DNA of 64,000 bases from Caldifermentibacillus hisashii (GCF_027568575.1 NZ_JANUVP010000008.1); one strand, 5' to 3'. Counted from the stretch's first letter, positions 26,915 through 35,978 are shown. Translations and numbers: made by a program. Notes: generated by a model from the sequence alone, not told the origin.

Positions 26915-27063
26915 TTTTATCCCATCTTAACGGGCAGTAAGTCCCTCACCTCAAGATTTTTGAGTTACAAAGAAGATTGGTAGGGTATGAACTGCCCGTA
27001 AAGGTCCAATTGGTTCAACTAACCATCAGTGATGATAAAAACCCACTGATTTAAGTTTCACTT
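26915..27063 (+). repeat. Dispersed structured element, copy C
   Basis: The outer stem ACGGGCAGT/ACTGCCCGT pairs fully (9 bp). The inner stem CCCT(C)AC/GTAGGG pairs with one bulge. GATTGGTT-type hairpin reads AATTGGTT-CAACT-AACCATC, and the terminal hairpin is ATCAGTG/CACTGAT. It lies between the candidate enhancer and the -24/-12 promoter. Confidence 0.8.
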
Positions 27064-27091
27064 GATTATGCATATTGTTATCGTTTAAAAG

Positions 27092-27108
27092 TTGGCACAC
27101 TACTTGCA
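27092..27108 (+). promoter_or_regulatory. Sigma-54 (-24/-12) promoter of the acyl-CoA oxidation operon
   Basis: TTGGCAC (27092-27098), 5 nt, TTGCA (27104-27108): the invariant GG and GC have the correct spacing and match the consensus TGGCAC-N5-TTGC. It lies about 45 bp before the first dehydrogenase gene and downstream of a sigma-54 activator gene. Confidence 0.88.
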
Positions 27109-27153
27109 ATATAAAATTGTGACAAGAATTTGACAAATGAGGAGGTGACGGGA

Positions 27154-28302
27154 GTGGATTTTCAACTGGATGAAGATATTTTACTCTTGAAAGAAAATGT
27201 CAGAGACTTTATCCAAAAAGAGGTTGAAGCGGTTGCCGAGCAAATTGAAGCTGATGATAAAATTCCACAACATATCATTGAGATGTCGAAGGAATTAGGT
27301 CTGTTCGGTTTAAGTATTCCGGAAAAATATGGCGGTCTGGGGATCGAGATGGTTGGTAAATGTGCGATCTATGAGGAAATTGGGCAAACTCATAACGGTT
27401 ACACGACCTTAATTGGCGCCCATACAGGGATTGGCACTGTTGGACTCGTCGAATTTGGAAACGAACAACAAAAAGAAAAATATTTGCCTTCAATGGCAAG
27501 TGGTGAAAAAATCGGCGCTTTTGCGCTGACGGAACCGGAAGCCGGATCAAATGCCGCTAATTTGCAAACAATCGCAGTAAAAAAGGGAGATAAATATATT
27601 TTAAATGGAACAAAACATTATATTACGAATGCAACGGAAGCAGATATTTTTACTGTCATGGCGGTAACAAACCGCAGAAAAGGTGCTCGTGGAATAACCG
27701 CATTTATAGTTGAAAAAGGTTTTTCGGGATTCCACATCGGCACGGTTGAACAAAAAATGGGATTACGCGGGTCTCATTCCGCAGAAATTATTTTAGAAGA
27801 TTGTGAAGTTCCGGTAGAAAACATGCTTGGCGAAGAAGGGGCAGGGTATATAAATGCATTAAAAATCTTGACGAATGGTCGTGCCGGTCTGGCTGCCAGA
27901 AATCTGGGAAGTTGTCAAAAATTATTGGATATGGCCACAACGTACGCCTTAGAACGGAAACAGTTCGGGGTACCAATCATCGAACATCAAGCAGTCGCCC
28001 ATATGCTTGCTGAAATGGCAGTCGAAATAGAAGCTTTGCGATCTTTTACATACCGCGTAGCTTGGATGGTGGACGAGAGAAAAAATGTCATTAAAGAAGC
28101 GGCAATGTTAAAACTATACGGTTCGGAAACTTACAACCGTGTTGCCGATAAAGCGCTGCAGATTCATGGTGGATTAGGGTATATTGCCGGATATCCGATT
28201 GAACGATTTTACCGAGATGCCCGGATTACAAGAATTTATGAAGGTACATCTGAAATACAGAAAAATATTATTGCAAAACAGTTAATGAAAGAGTACAGCT
28301 GA
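27154..28302 (+). CDS. Acyl-CoA dehydrogenase (first of three)
   Basis: FAD enzyme that makes the trans-2 double bond in an acyl-CoA thioester. Three-domain ACAD fold, 382 residues. FAD/substrate motif AFALTEPEAGSNAANLQT (about 124-140), C-terminal signature QIHGGLGYIAGYPIERFYRDARITRIYEGTSEIQ with the usual catalytic glutamate in YEGTSE. The GTG at 27154 has GGAGGTG 6 nt upstream. First gene after the sigma-54 promoter; 15 bp before the thiolase gene. Chain length or branching preference cannot be read by eye. Confidence 0.92.
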   Translation: MDFQLDEDILLLKENVRDFIQKEVEAVAEQIEADDKIPQHIIEMSKELGLFGLSIPEKYGGLGIEMVGKCAIYEEIGQTHNGYTTLIGAHTGIGTVGLVEFGNEQQKEKYLPSMASGEKIGAFALTEPEAGSNAANLQTIAVKKGDKYILNGTKHYITNATEADIFTVMAVTNRRKGARGITAFIVEKGFSGFHIGTVEQKMGLRGSHSAEIILEDCEVPVENMLGEEGAGYINALKILTNGRAGLAARNLGSCQKLLDMATTYALERKQFGVPIIEHQAVAHMLAEMAVEIEALRSFTYRVAWMVDERKNVIKEAAMLKLYGSETYNRVADKALQIHGGLGYIAGYPIERFYRDARITRIYEGTSEIQKNIIAKQLMKEYS

Positions 28303-28317
28303 AAAAGGAGGGCGTAA

Positions 28318-29505
28318 ATGGGGAACGAAGAAGTTGTTATTGTAAGCGCTGTCAGGACGCCGATTGGTACTTTTGGTGGCTCTCTCAAAAATATCAGCTC
28401 CGGACATCTGGCCGCACTCGTCATTGAGGAAGCAATCAATCGAGCAAGTATCCAACCGGATCAAATAGATGAAGTCATTATGGGAGAAGTCCGTCAAACA
28501 ACCGAATCATCAAATGTTGCCAGGGTAGCAGCACTTAGGGCTGGGCTTCCCGAGACGACTCCTGCATTTACAGTTAATCGTCTTTGTGCTTCGGGAATGC
28601 AGGCTGTTGCATCCGGCGTCCAAGAAATTCTTCGCGGGGATGCGGAAATTGTCGTTGCCGGTGGAACAGAAAGCATGAGCCGTTCGCCGATATATCTCCG
28701 CGGCGCCCGATTTGGCGATGAATCACCTTATTTAGTAGATTCCAATACAGAAGCGGGCCAGCAACCAACAGAGATTTATGGTGCTAACCTTGGCATGGGG
28801 ATGACCGCTGAAAATGTGGCGGAAAAATATAAGATTTCCAGAGAAGACCAAGATATTTTTGCCCTTGAGAGCCAGAAGCGGGCAAAAGCGGCAATTATGA
28901 AAGGGCGCTTCCAAGAAGAAATAATTCCTGTACAAGTGAACCGGAAAAAAGAGTCCTTTCAGTTCACTCAAGATGAACACCCAAGATTCACGACAACCTT
29001 GGATAAGTTGGCAACATTAAAACCGGCTTTTAAACCAAACGGGACGGTGACAGCGGGAAACGCATGTGGTAGGAATGACGGTGCAGCGGCGCTTGTCATG
29101 ATGAAACGGCAAAAAGCTCAAGAATTAGGGTTAAAACCGTTAGCCAAAATTGTCGATTGGGCTGTTTCCGGTGTGTCTCCTGAAATTATGGGAATTGGAC
29201 CGGTTCCCGCAGTGAAAAGGTTGTTAGCTAAACAAAACAAATCCATTCAAGATATTGATCTTTTTGAACTGAATGAAGCTTTTGCCTCACAAGCATTGGC
29301 ATGTATTCGTGAACTATCTCTTGATTATGAAAAGGTAAATGTAAACGGTGGTGCGATTGCCTTGGGACATCCGGTCGGGGCAACCGGTGCCAGAATCCTA
29401 ACGACCCTTCTCTATGAGATGATAAAACGGCAACAACAATTTGGTATCGCCACATTGTGTGTTGGCGGGGGGCAAGGCATGGCGATGATGATTGAGTTGC
29501 TTTAG
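28318..29505 (+). CDS. Thiolase (acetyl-CoA acyltransferase)
   Basis: Cleaves 3-ketoacyl-CoA with CoA (degradative) or condenses acetyl-CoA. Active-site Cys in NRLCASGMQAV (about residue 89), His in GGAIALGHPVGATGARIL (near 350), second Cys in CVGGGQGMAM (near 382). Length 395, the usual thiolase II/I size. RBS AAGGAGGG. Second gene of the oxidation operon. Context favours a beta-oxidation role over PHB or mevalonate synthesis. Confidence 0.93.
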   Translation: MGNEEVVIVSAVRTPIGTFGGSLKNISSGHLAALVIEEAINRASIQPDQIDEVIMGEVRQTTESSNVARVAALRAGLPETTPAFTVNRLCASGMQAVASGVQEILRGDAEIVVAGGTESMSRSPIYLRGARFGDESPYLVDSNTEAGQQPTEIYGANLGMGMTAENVAEKYKISREDQDIFALESQKRAKAAIMKGRFQEEIIPVQVNRKKESFQFTQDEHPRFTTTLDKLATLKPAFKPNGTVTAGNACGRNDGAAALVMMKRQKAQELGLKPLAKIVDWAVSGVSPEIMGIGPVPAVKRLLAKQNKSIQDIDLFELNEAFASQALACIRELSLDYEKVNVNGGAIALGHPVGATGARILTTLLYEMIKRQQQFGIATLCVGGGQGMAMMIELL

Positions 29506-29670
29506 AGTCCATAAATAATCGGCACTGAAAAGCTTATCGGCAGACTATGCTAAAGACTTACCGAAACAGCCGCCGGAAAATAGAAAAACAAGTTTTAAAG
29601 AGCACCCTGTAAAAGTATAGAGCGATCGTTTTTACAGACGCCATAAATTTTAATAAAGGAGAGATTTTTT

Positions 29671-30846
29671 ATGCATTTACGTCTTACGGAAGAACAAAAA
29701 ATGGTTCAAGAAACGATTCGTAAATTTGTCGAAAAAGAACTAATCCCATTGGAAAATGATGTGCTAAGAAATGAGCGGGAAGGAAGACCAAGCTTGCCGC
29801 AAGAAAAAGTAAAAGAACTTCAACTTAAAGCGAAAAATGCAGGATTTTGGGGAATTAATACACCTAGTGAATATGGCGGGGCTGACCTCGGCCAAATGAT
29901 GCAGGCAATCGTTACCATGGAGATTTCAAAAACGTTTGTTCCATTCAGTTTCGGCGGTTCAGCTGATAATATTCTTTACTATTGTAACGAGGAACAAAAA
30001 AAGAAATATTTAATCCCGACAATTAACGGAGAGAAAAAATCTTGTTTTGCCATGACAGAACCGGGTGCCGGCAGTGACACAAGAAATATAAAAATGACTG
30101 CGGTAAAAGACGGGGACGAATGGGTTTTAAACGGGGAAAAAACATTTATTACCGGTGGGAACGAAGCCGATTTTGTTATGGTCATTGCCATTACCGATAA
30201 AGAAAGGCATGCAAAAACAGGAAGAGAAGGGGTTACCTGTTTTATCGTCGACCGTGATATGGGCTGGCGCTCGGAATATATTCATACAATGGGCGAATGG
30301 GGACCGGCCAGTTTAATTTTTGAAAATGTCCGCGTACCGGAAGAAAATATTTTGGGAGAATTGCATGGTGGCTATAAACTCGGTTTGGAATGGATCGGTT
30401 TTGCCAGATGGATTGTCGGTGCCCGGGCAGTCGGTGCGGCAGAACGATTATTACAAATGGCAATTGATTATGCAAAAGAACGGGTCACTTTCGGAAAGCC
30501 GATTGCCGAACGTCAAGCCATTCAATGGATGATTGCCGATTCCGCCGTCGAAATTGAAGCGGCCAGATGGTTGGTGTTAAACGCTGCTTTTACCCTTGAT
30601 CAAGGAGAAGATAACCGCCATTTAGCTTCAATGGCAAAATTATACGGGTCAAATATGGGAAATCGGGTAGTTGACCGAGTTTTACAAATTCATGGCGGTA
30701 TGGGCTATACGAAGGAGTTGCCGATTGAACGTTGGTACCGGGAAGCAAGATTATGGCGCATTTACGACGGTACGGATGAAATCCAGCGTATGATTATTTC
30801 TCGGAATCTATTAAAAGGTCATGTTCATATCGGGGATTTTATTTGA
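29671..30846 (+). CDS. Acyl-CoA dehydrogenase (second of three)
   Basis: ACAD of 391 residues, distinct from the first: CFAMTEPGAGSDTRNIKMTAV (FAD region), QIHGGMGYTKELPIERWYREARLWRIYDGTDEIQRMIISRNLL (C-terminal signature). It has YDGTDE in place of YEGTSE, so the catalytic base position carries Asp/Gly variation typical of other ACAD subfamilies. Separated from the thiolase gene by 165 bp without a clear terminator; RBS AAAGGAGAG. Confidence 0.9.
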   Translation: MHLRLTEEQKMVQETIRKFVEKELIPLENDVLRNEREGRPSLPQEKVKELQLKAKNAGFWGINTPSEYGGADLGQMMQAIVTMEISKTFVPFSFGGSADNILYYCNEEQKKKYLIPTINGEKKSCFAMTEPGAGSDTRNIKMTAVKDGDEWVLNGEKTFITGGNEADFVMVIAITDKERHAKTGREGVTCFIVDRDMGWRSEYIHTMGEWGPASLIFENVRVPEENILGELHGGYKLGLEWIGFARWIVGARAVGAAERLLQMAIDYAKERVTFGKPIAERQAIQWMIADSAVEIEAARWLVLNAAFTLDQGEDNRHLASMAKLYGSNMGNRVVDRVLQIHGGMGYTKELPIERWYREARLWRIYDGTDEIQRMIISRNLLKGHVHIGDFI

Positions 30847-30906
30847 GACAATGATTAGTCGGTAAAAAGAGCTGGAAACAATAAAATTCAATTGGAGGTC
30901 GAAAAT

Positions 30907-31671
30907 ATGAGTAAACGTTTTGAAGGAAGAGTGGCATTTGTTACAGGAGGCAGCCGCGGCATCGGAAAAGGAATAGCAAAACTTTTCTTGGAGGAAGGTG
31001 CTAAAGTAGCCATTATTGATATAAATCAGGAAGCATTGAATGAAACAGCCAGTGAATTTGCTCAATCGGGATTCGATGTTTATACAAAGGCAGCTAATGT
31101 CGTCAACGCCAATGAAGTAGAAACTGCCATGCAAGAAGTTGTCGAAAAGTACGGGTCGCTCGATATTCTTGTTAACAATGCCGGAATTATCCGTGACAAT
31201 TTACTATTTAAAATGACGGACGACGATTGGCAACAAGTGATGGATGTTCATTTGAAAGGGTCATTCAATGCGGCACGGGCGGCACAAAAATATATGGTAG
31301 AAAGAAAGTATGGGAGAATCATAAATATATCATCTACATCTGCTCTCGGTAACCGAGGTCAAGCCAACTATGCCACGGCAAAAGCAGGTTTACAAGGGTT
31401 TACAAAAACATTGGCCATTGAGCTGGGAAAATATGGGATTACAACCAATGCAGTTGCGCCGGGATTTATTCAAACAGAAATGACAAAAGCTACTGCCGAA
31501 CGAATCGGGGTACCGTTTGATGAGTTTGTGAAAGCAGCAGCCGCAGAAATTCCGGTCCAAAGAGGCGGGAAACCGGAAGATATTGCCAATGCTGTCGCGT
31601 TTTTTGCCGATGAAAAATCATCTTTCGTAAACGGTCAAGTCCTGTATGTTGCCGGCGGACCAAAAGCATAA
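30907..31671 (+). CDS. SDR-family dehydrogenase (FabG-like, probable 3-hydroxyacyl-CoA dehydrogenase)
   Basis: Short-chain dehydrogenase of 254 residues. Cofactor motif VTGGSRGIGKG (about 12-22), acidic residue VAIIDIN suggesting NAD preference, NNAG at about 90, catalytic Ser in NISSTSALGN and Tyr-x-x-x-Lys in YATAKAG. In this operon it would oxidise the 3-hydroxyacyl-CoA formed by the MaoC pair; FabG-type reductase activity is the alternative. ATG 30907 behind TTGGAGGTC. Confidence 0.9.
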   Translation: MSKRFEGRVAFVTGGSRGIGKGIAKLFLEEGAKVAIIDINQEALNETASEFAQSGFDVYTKAANVVNANEVETAMQEVVEKYGSLDILVNNAGIIRDNLLFKMTDDDWQQVMDVHLKGSFNAARAAQKYMVERKYGRIINISSTSALGNRGQANYATAKAGLQGFTKTLAIELGKYGITTNAVAPGFIQTEMTKATAERIGVPFDEFVKAAAAEIPVQRGGKPEDIANAVAFFADEKSSFVNGQVLYVAGGPKA

Positions 31672-31683
31672 GGGGGAAAAAGT

Positions 31684-32133
31684 ATGTCAAAAGAATGGAT
31701 TGGCAAGACATCAAACAAAGTGAAAAATACCGTTGATCGATTACTCGTGAAACGGTTTGCTGAATCAATCGGTGATTTGCATCCAATTTTTGTCGATGAA
31801 ACATACGGGGAAAAGTCAAAGTATGGCGTGAATATCGCGCCGCCCACATTCCCAAGGGTATTCGACTATGGCGTATTGGAAGGAGTCGATCTTCCAATGA
31901 AAGGGTTAATTCATGGCGAAGAAACGTATCAATATGAACGTCCTCTCCTTGTCGGTGAAGAAGTATATTGTTATACAATTATTCAGGACTATTATGAAAA
32001 GAAGGGAAAAAGTGGTGACATGGGTTTTGTGGTCATCAAACGAGTGGGCGAGGATACAAAAGGTAAAACCATTTTTACCGAAATCCAAAATGTTATTATT
32101 ACAGAAGCCGTACGAAAGGGGATAAATGTGTGA
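31684..32133 (+). CDS. FAS1-type/MaoC N-terminal hot-dog domain protein
   Basis: 149 residues of the dehydratase family whose members look like the N-terminal half of a two-domain MaoC hydratase: HPIFVDETYGEKSKYGVNIAPPTFP and GEETYQYERPLLVGEEVYCYT. It lacks the full catalytic Asp/His MaoC motif. The stop overlaps the start of the next gene by 4 bp (GTGA), so the two halves are coupled and probably form a heteromeric enoyl-CoA hydratase. Confidence 0.85.
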   Translation: MSKEWIGKTSNKVKNTVDRLLVKRFAESIGDLHPIFVDETYGEKSKYGVNIAPPTFPRVFDYGVLEGVDLPMKGLIHGEETYQYERPLLVGEEVYCYTIIQDYYEKKGKSGDMGFVVIKRVGEDTKGKTIFTEIQNVIITEAVRKGINV

Positions 32134-32537
32134 AAACAATGACAGAGTTTAAACCCGGAGAAACCTTGGAAGTGACATTAGCCCCGGTAGCAAGATTGGA
32201 TTTAATTAAATATGCCGGAGCTTCCGGTGACTTCAACCCGATTCATACGATTGACGAGGAAGCAAAAAAAGCGGGGTTACCGGGAATCATTGCTCATGGT
32301 ATGTGGACAATGGGAAACTTAAGCAAACTATTTACTCCTTTTTTAGAAAAAGGTTTTATCAAGGAATATAAAGTTCGCTTTGCAGGAATGGTTTTTCTTG
32401 ATGATGTATTGACATTAAAAGCGGAGTTAGCAGAAACGAGTGGAAATAATCTGTTTTTCAATGTTAAAGCTGTTAAAGAAAATGGCCAAGAGGTTGTCAA
32501 GGGAAGCGTTCATTTTAGGCTATATGATGCAGTATGA
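32130..32537 (+). CDS. MaoC-family (R)-specific enoyl-CoA hydratase subunit
   Basis: 135 residues with the complete hydratase motif YAGASGDFNPIHTIDEEAKKAGLPGIIAHGMWTMG, where Asp and His are catalytic. GTG start overlaps the preceding stop by 4 bp. Together with the upstream half-domain protein it should hydrate trans-2-enoyl-CoA. Same pattern as split MaoC pairs of actinobacterial sterol and fatty-acid degradation (family knowledge). Confidence 0.9.
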   Translation: MKTMTEFKPGETLEVTLAPVARLDLIKYAGASGDFNPIHTIDEEAKKAGLPGIIAHGMWTMGNLSKLFTPFLEKGFIKEYKVRFAGMVFLDDVLTLKAELAETSGNNLFFNVKAVKENGQEVVKGSVHFRLYDAV

Positions 32538-32670
32538 TTTCTGTTGAAACGATCGGCAAATAGGCAAGCTTAAAAAGTGTTGTTTGATTTTCGTGTGAAG
32601 AGCCGGACAAAAGGTTCCAACGTCCGGCTTTCTTCCAAATACGATTGAAATGAAAGCGGAGGTGAGTCGG

Positions 32671-33885
32671 GTGGATTTTATGTATTCCGAGAGAGTACAA
32701 GAATTTCAGAAAAGATTAGCAGAATTTATGGATGAATTTATTTATCCAAATGAAAAAGTTTATGAAGAGCAATTAAATGAATATGACCGTTTTGCGACTG
32801 TTCCACCGATAATGGAGGAATTGAAGCAAAAAGCGAAAGAACGAGAATTATGGAATTTATTTTTACCGGATAGTAAGTATGGAGCCGGATTATCAAATCT
32901 TGAATATGCCCCGCTCTGTGAAATTATGGGAAGGTCGCCAATTGCACCGGAAGTATTCAATTGCTCGGCACCGGATACCGGTAATATGGAAGTGCTTGTC
33001 CGATACGGAACAGAAGCACAGCAGGAACAATGGCTAAAACCACTTTTAAACGGGGAAATCCGTTCTTGTTTTTCCATGACCGAACCGGATGTTGCTTCAT
33101 CCGATGCGACAAATATCCAAGCAAGTATTGTTCGCAATGGGGACCATTATGTTATTAACGGAACGAAATGGTGGTCATCCGGTGCAGGTGACCCAAGGTG
33201 CAAAATCGCCATCGTTATGGGGAAAAGTGACCCAACTGCGCCGAAACATAAACAGCAGTCGATGATTCTCGTCCCGCTGGATACACCCGGAGTTACCGTC
33301 AAGCGAGTGTTAACTGTTTTTGGCTATGACCACGCCCCACATGGTCATGCGGAAATTGAATTTAAAAACGTTCGCGTTCCCGCAACGAATATATTATTAG
33401 GTGAAGGAAGAGGATTCGAAATTGCTCAAGGACGGCTTGGACCGGGGAGAATTCATCATTGTATGCGGACGATCGGTGCCGCGGAAAGAGCGTTGGAACT
33501 CATGGTCAAACGTGTCAAGGAACGGGAAACATTTGGAAAAAAATTGGCGGACCAAGGCGTGATACAAGAATGGATTGCCAACGCAAGAATGGAAATTGAG
33601 CAAGTAAGATTGTTGACTTTAAAAGCAGCATACATGATGGATACGGTTGGCAATAAAGCAGCTAAAGCAGAAATTGCCATGATTAAAGTAGTTGCCCCAA
33701 ATATGGCATTAAAAGTGATCGACCGAGCCATTCAAGCTTTTGGAGCAGCCGGTGTCAGCCAGGATACACCACTTGCTGCAATGTATGCCAATATCCGGAC
33801 ACTCAGACTTGCTGACGGACCGGATGAAGTCCATCGCCGTACCATTGCCAGAGAAGAGTTGAAAAAATACAGTTTAATGTCATAA
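32671..33885 (+). CDS. Acyl-CoA dehydrogenase (third of three, ACAD10/11-like)
   Basis: 404-residue ACAD of a different branch: CFSMTEPDVASSDATNIQ, WWSSGAGDPRCKIAIVMGK, and AFGAAGVSQDTPLAAMYANIRTLRLADGPDEVHRRTIAREEL, features common to the ACAD10/11 C-terminal domain subfamily. The GTG start at 32671 follows GGAGGTG by 6 nt; ATG 32680 is also possible. It is preceded by 130 bp with a weak hairpin. The next coding sequence, a livH fragment, begins within a few bases of its stop. Confidence 0.88.
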   Translation: MDFMYSERVQEFQKRLAEFMDEFIYPNEKVYEEQLNEYDRFATVPPIMEELKQKAKERELWNLFLPDSKYGAGLSNLEYAPLCEIMGRSPIAPEVFNCSAPDTGNMEVLVRYGTEAQQEQWLKPLLNGEIRSCFSMTEPDVASSDATNIQASIVRNGDHYVINGTKWWSSGAGDPRCKIAIVMGKSDPTAPKHKQQSMILVPLDTPGVTVKRVLTVFGYDHAPHGHAEIEFKNVRVPATNILLGEGRGFEIAQGRLGPGRIHHCMRTIGAAERALELMVKRVKERETFGKKLADQGVIQEWIANARMEIEQVRLLTLKAAYMMDTVGNKAAKAEIAMIKVVAPNMALKVIDRAIQAFGAAGVSQDTPLAAMYANIRTLRLADGPDEVHRRTIAREELKKYSLMS

Positions 33886-33886
33886 A

Positions 33887-34364
33887 TGTATTTGGCCTCA
33901 CAGTAACTTTCCAACGGCTAATCATTGTTATCACAGCGGTAACGGTGATGATCTTATTAACCATCTTTTTAAGAAAAACATTTATCGGTGCAAGTATTAT
34001 TGCAATGGCTCAAAATCGCGAGGGGGCATCACTAGTGGGCATTAATACCAATCGGGTAACTATGTTGACATTTTTCATTGCCGGCGCTCTTGCTGCTATT
34101 GGCTCATCATTGACAGCACCGATTAACCTTGTTTTTCCTTCAATGGGTCACCTCGTTATTTTAAAAGCATTCGTCATTATCATTATTGGCGGGATGGGAA
34201 GTGTTCCCGGGGCGATTCTCGGCGGGTATATTCTCGGATTTACCGAGAGTATCGGTGCAACGTATATATCAAATGATTATAAAGATTTAATAGCGTTTAT
34301 CTTACTTGTTATTATTTTGACCGTAAAACCTCAAGGAATTTTTTCAAGGGGGGAGCAAAGTTGA
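33887..34364 (+). pseudogene. 5'-truncated branched-chain amino acid ABC permease (livH-type)
   Basis: The frame from VFGLTVTFQRLIIVITAVTV to TVKPQGIFSRGEQS corresponds to the C-terminal half of a LivH-type permease: AMAQNREGASLVGINTNRV, the EAA-like loop, VFPSMGHLVILKAFVIIIIGGMGSVPGAILGG, and the last helices. The N-terminal half (roughly 130-140 residues) is missing, and no start codon with ribosome site serves the fragment. It begins directly behind the dehydrogenase stop, implying a deletion that removed intervening genes. A possible start of a livM gene (MSMLMNIL) follows at about 34362 and breaks off after 14 codons. Confidence 0.85.
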
Positions 34365-34381
34365 GCATGCTGATGAATATC

Positions 34382-34429
34382 CTCTCCTTTGAATGGGAAA
34401 AATAATGGAAGATACCTTTCAAAGGAGAG
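34382..34429 (+). promoter_or_regulatory. 12-bp inverted repeat overlapping the yhfW ribosome-binding site
   Basis: CTCTCCTTTGAA (34382-34393) and TTCAAAGGAGAG (34418-34429) are exact inverted repeats with a 24-nt loop. The right arm contains the AAAGGAG Shine-Dalgarno sequence of the following gene, so the RNA hairpin would hide it. Confidence 0.65.
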
Positions 34430-34438
34430 AATACTTAA

Positions 34439-35965
34439 ATGAGCAAACAACTTCCGCAAAATCCGACCTCTTATTGGCAGGATAGTGTGCAGTTTCCTGC
34501 GTTCCCTTCCATAAACGAAGATATAGAAGTCGATGTAGCAATTATCGGTGGCGGTATTACCGGAGTTACTTCGGCGTATTTATTAACCCAAGAAGGTTTA
34601 AAAGTCGCTCTTGTCGAAGCGGACCGGTTAATGACCGGGACAACCGGAAACACGACAGCAAAACTAACTGTGCAACACGGTTTGTTTTATGATGAACTAA
34701 TCAGCCATTTTGGTGAAGAAAAGGCCAAGCTTTATTATCAGGCGAATAAAGAAGCGATGGAGTTTGCCAAAAGTTTAATTGAAAAGCATCATATTGAATG
34801 TGATTTAAAGATAGAGGATGCCTATGTTTTTACCGAAAATGACGAAACGGCCAGTCAATTGGAAAAAGAAATGAATGCCTATGAAAAATTAGGAATTCCC
34901 GGTAAATTAGTTGAAGAAACCACGTTGCCGTTCAAGGTAAAGCAAGCCTTAATCATGCCGGAACAAGCCCAATTTCATCCGTTAAAATATTTGCGTGTAC
35001 TTGTGGAAGAGTTAAAACAAGCCGGTTCTCTCATTTACGAGCAAACCGTTGCTTCGAAAGTAGAGATGGGTGAAGCTCCAAAAGTATTGTTAAAAGATGG
35101 TCATACGGTCACTTGTAAATATGTGTTAAGTTGCTCGCATTTTCCATTCCATGATGAAGGTTTTTATTTTGCCCGAATGTATGCGGAACGGTCCTATGTT
35201 GTCGGAGCATTAGTAGAAGATGACTTTCCGGGCGGTATGTATATCAATGCCGAAAAACCGACGAGATCAATCCGCTACACACCATACCAAAATGAGAAAC
35301 TCATCATTATCAGCGGTGATCATCATAAAACCGGACAAGGAGAATCAACAGATAAACATTATCAAAACTTACAAACCTACGCGGAAAACACGTTTAAAGT
35401 GAAGGAATTTGTCTATCGCTGGAGTGCTCAGGATTACTCGACCCTCGATAAAGTCCCGTTCATCGGTTATCTGACGGATTCGAATCGGAACATATTAGTG
35501 GCGACCGGATTTCGTAAATGGGGAATGACTCATAGCCATGTCGCAGCACTCCTTTTTCGCGACTTGATTTTAGATAAGGAAAATCCGTATGAGACCTTGT
35601 ACGTGCCGTCAAGATTTGTCACCGATCCTTCTGTAAAACGAGTCATTCAAACAAATGTCGATGTTGCTAAACATTTAGTAAAGGGGAAGTTGAAAAAGCC
35701 GACGAAAAAAGTGGATGATTTAAAAAATGAGGAAGGTGCCATCGTTCAAGTTGACGGGAAACGCTGCGGTGCCTATAAAGATAAGAATGGAAAGCTGTTT
35801 TTGGTCGATTCCACCTGTACACATATGGGTTGCGAAGTCAAGTGGAACAGCGGTGAAAAAACTTGGGACTGCCCTTGCCACGGATCCCGCTTTGCCATCA
35901 ATGGAGATGTTGTGGAAGGACCGGCAGAACGACCGTTAAAACAAGTTCAAGAAGGGGATTTATAA
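34439..35965 (+). CDS. yhfW: FAD-dependent oxidoreductase with C-terminal Rieske domain (YhfW-like)
   Basis: DAO-family flavoprotein (about residues 1-410; VDVAIIGGGITGVTSAYLL dinucleotide motif) fused to a Rieske [2Fe-2S] domain (about 425-505). The cluster ligands are C-T-H in STCTHMGCEVKW and C-P-C-H in DCPCHGSRF. Length 508, as for B. subtilis YhfW. Substrate is unknown; it may act in amine or proline-type oxidation. Ribosome site may be masked by the hairpin described above. Convergent with the FtsA-like gene. Confidence 0.88.
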   Translation: MSKQLPQNPTSYWQDSVQFPAFPSINEDIEVDVAIIGGGITGVTSAYLLTQEGLKVALVEADRLMTGTTGNTTAKLTVQHGLFYDELISHFGEEKAKLYYQANKEAMEFAKSLIEKHHIECDLKIEDAYVFTENDETASQLEKEMNAYEKLGIPGKLVEETTLPFKVKQALIMPEQAQFHPLKYLRVLVEELKQAGSLIYEQTVASKVEMGEAPKVLLKDGHTVTCKYVLSCSHFPFHDEGFYFARMYAERSYVVGALVEDDFPGGMYINAEKPTRSIRYTPYQNEKLIIISGDHHKTGQGESTDKHYQNLQTYAENTFKVKEFVYRWSAQDYSTLDKVPFIGYLTDSNRNILVATGFRKWGMTHSHVAALLFRDLILDKENPYETLYVPSRFVTDPSVKRVIQTNVDVAKHLVKGKLKKPTKKVDDLKNEEGAIVQVDGKRCGAYKDKNGKLFLVDSTCTHMGCEVKWNSGEKTWDCPCHGSRFAINGDVVEGPAERPLKQVQEGDL

Positions 35966-35978
35966 AGGCATCAGTGGA

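Noticed and set aside
31490..31978. 162-codon minus-strand frame opposite the SDR/MaoC genes
   Set aside because: Spans two real genes on the other strand with strong family motifs; composition is that of an antisense shadow.
33945..34364. Intact small permease gene
   Set aside because: It matches only the C-terminal half of LivH, has no ribosome site, and its frame runs on upstream to the dehydrogenase stop, so it is a truncated gene.
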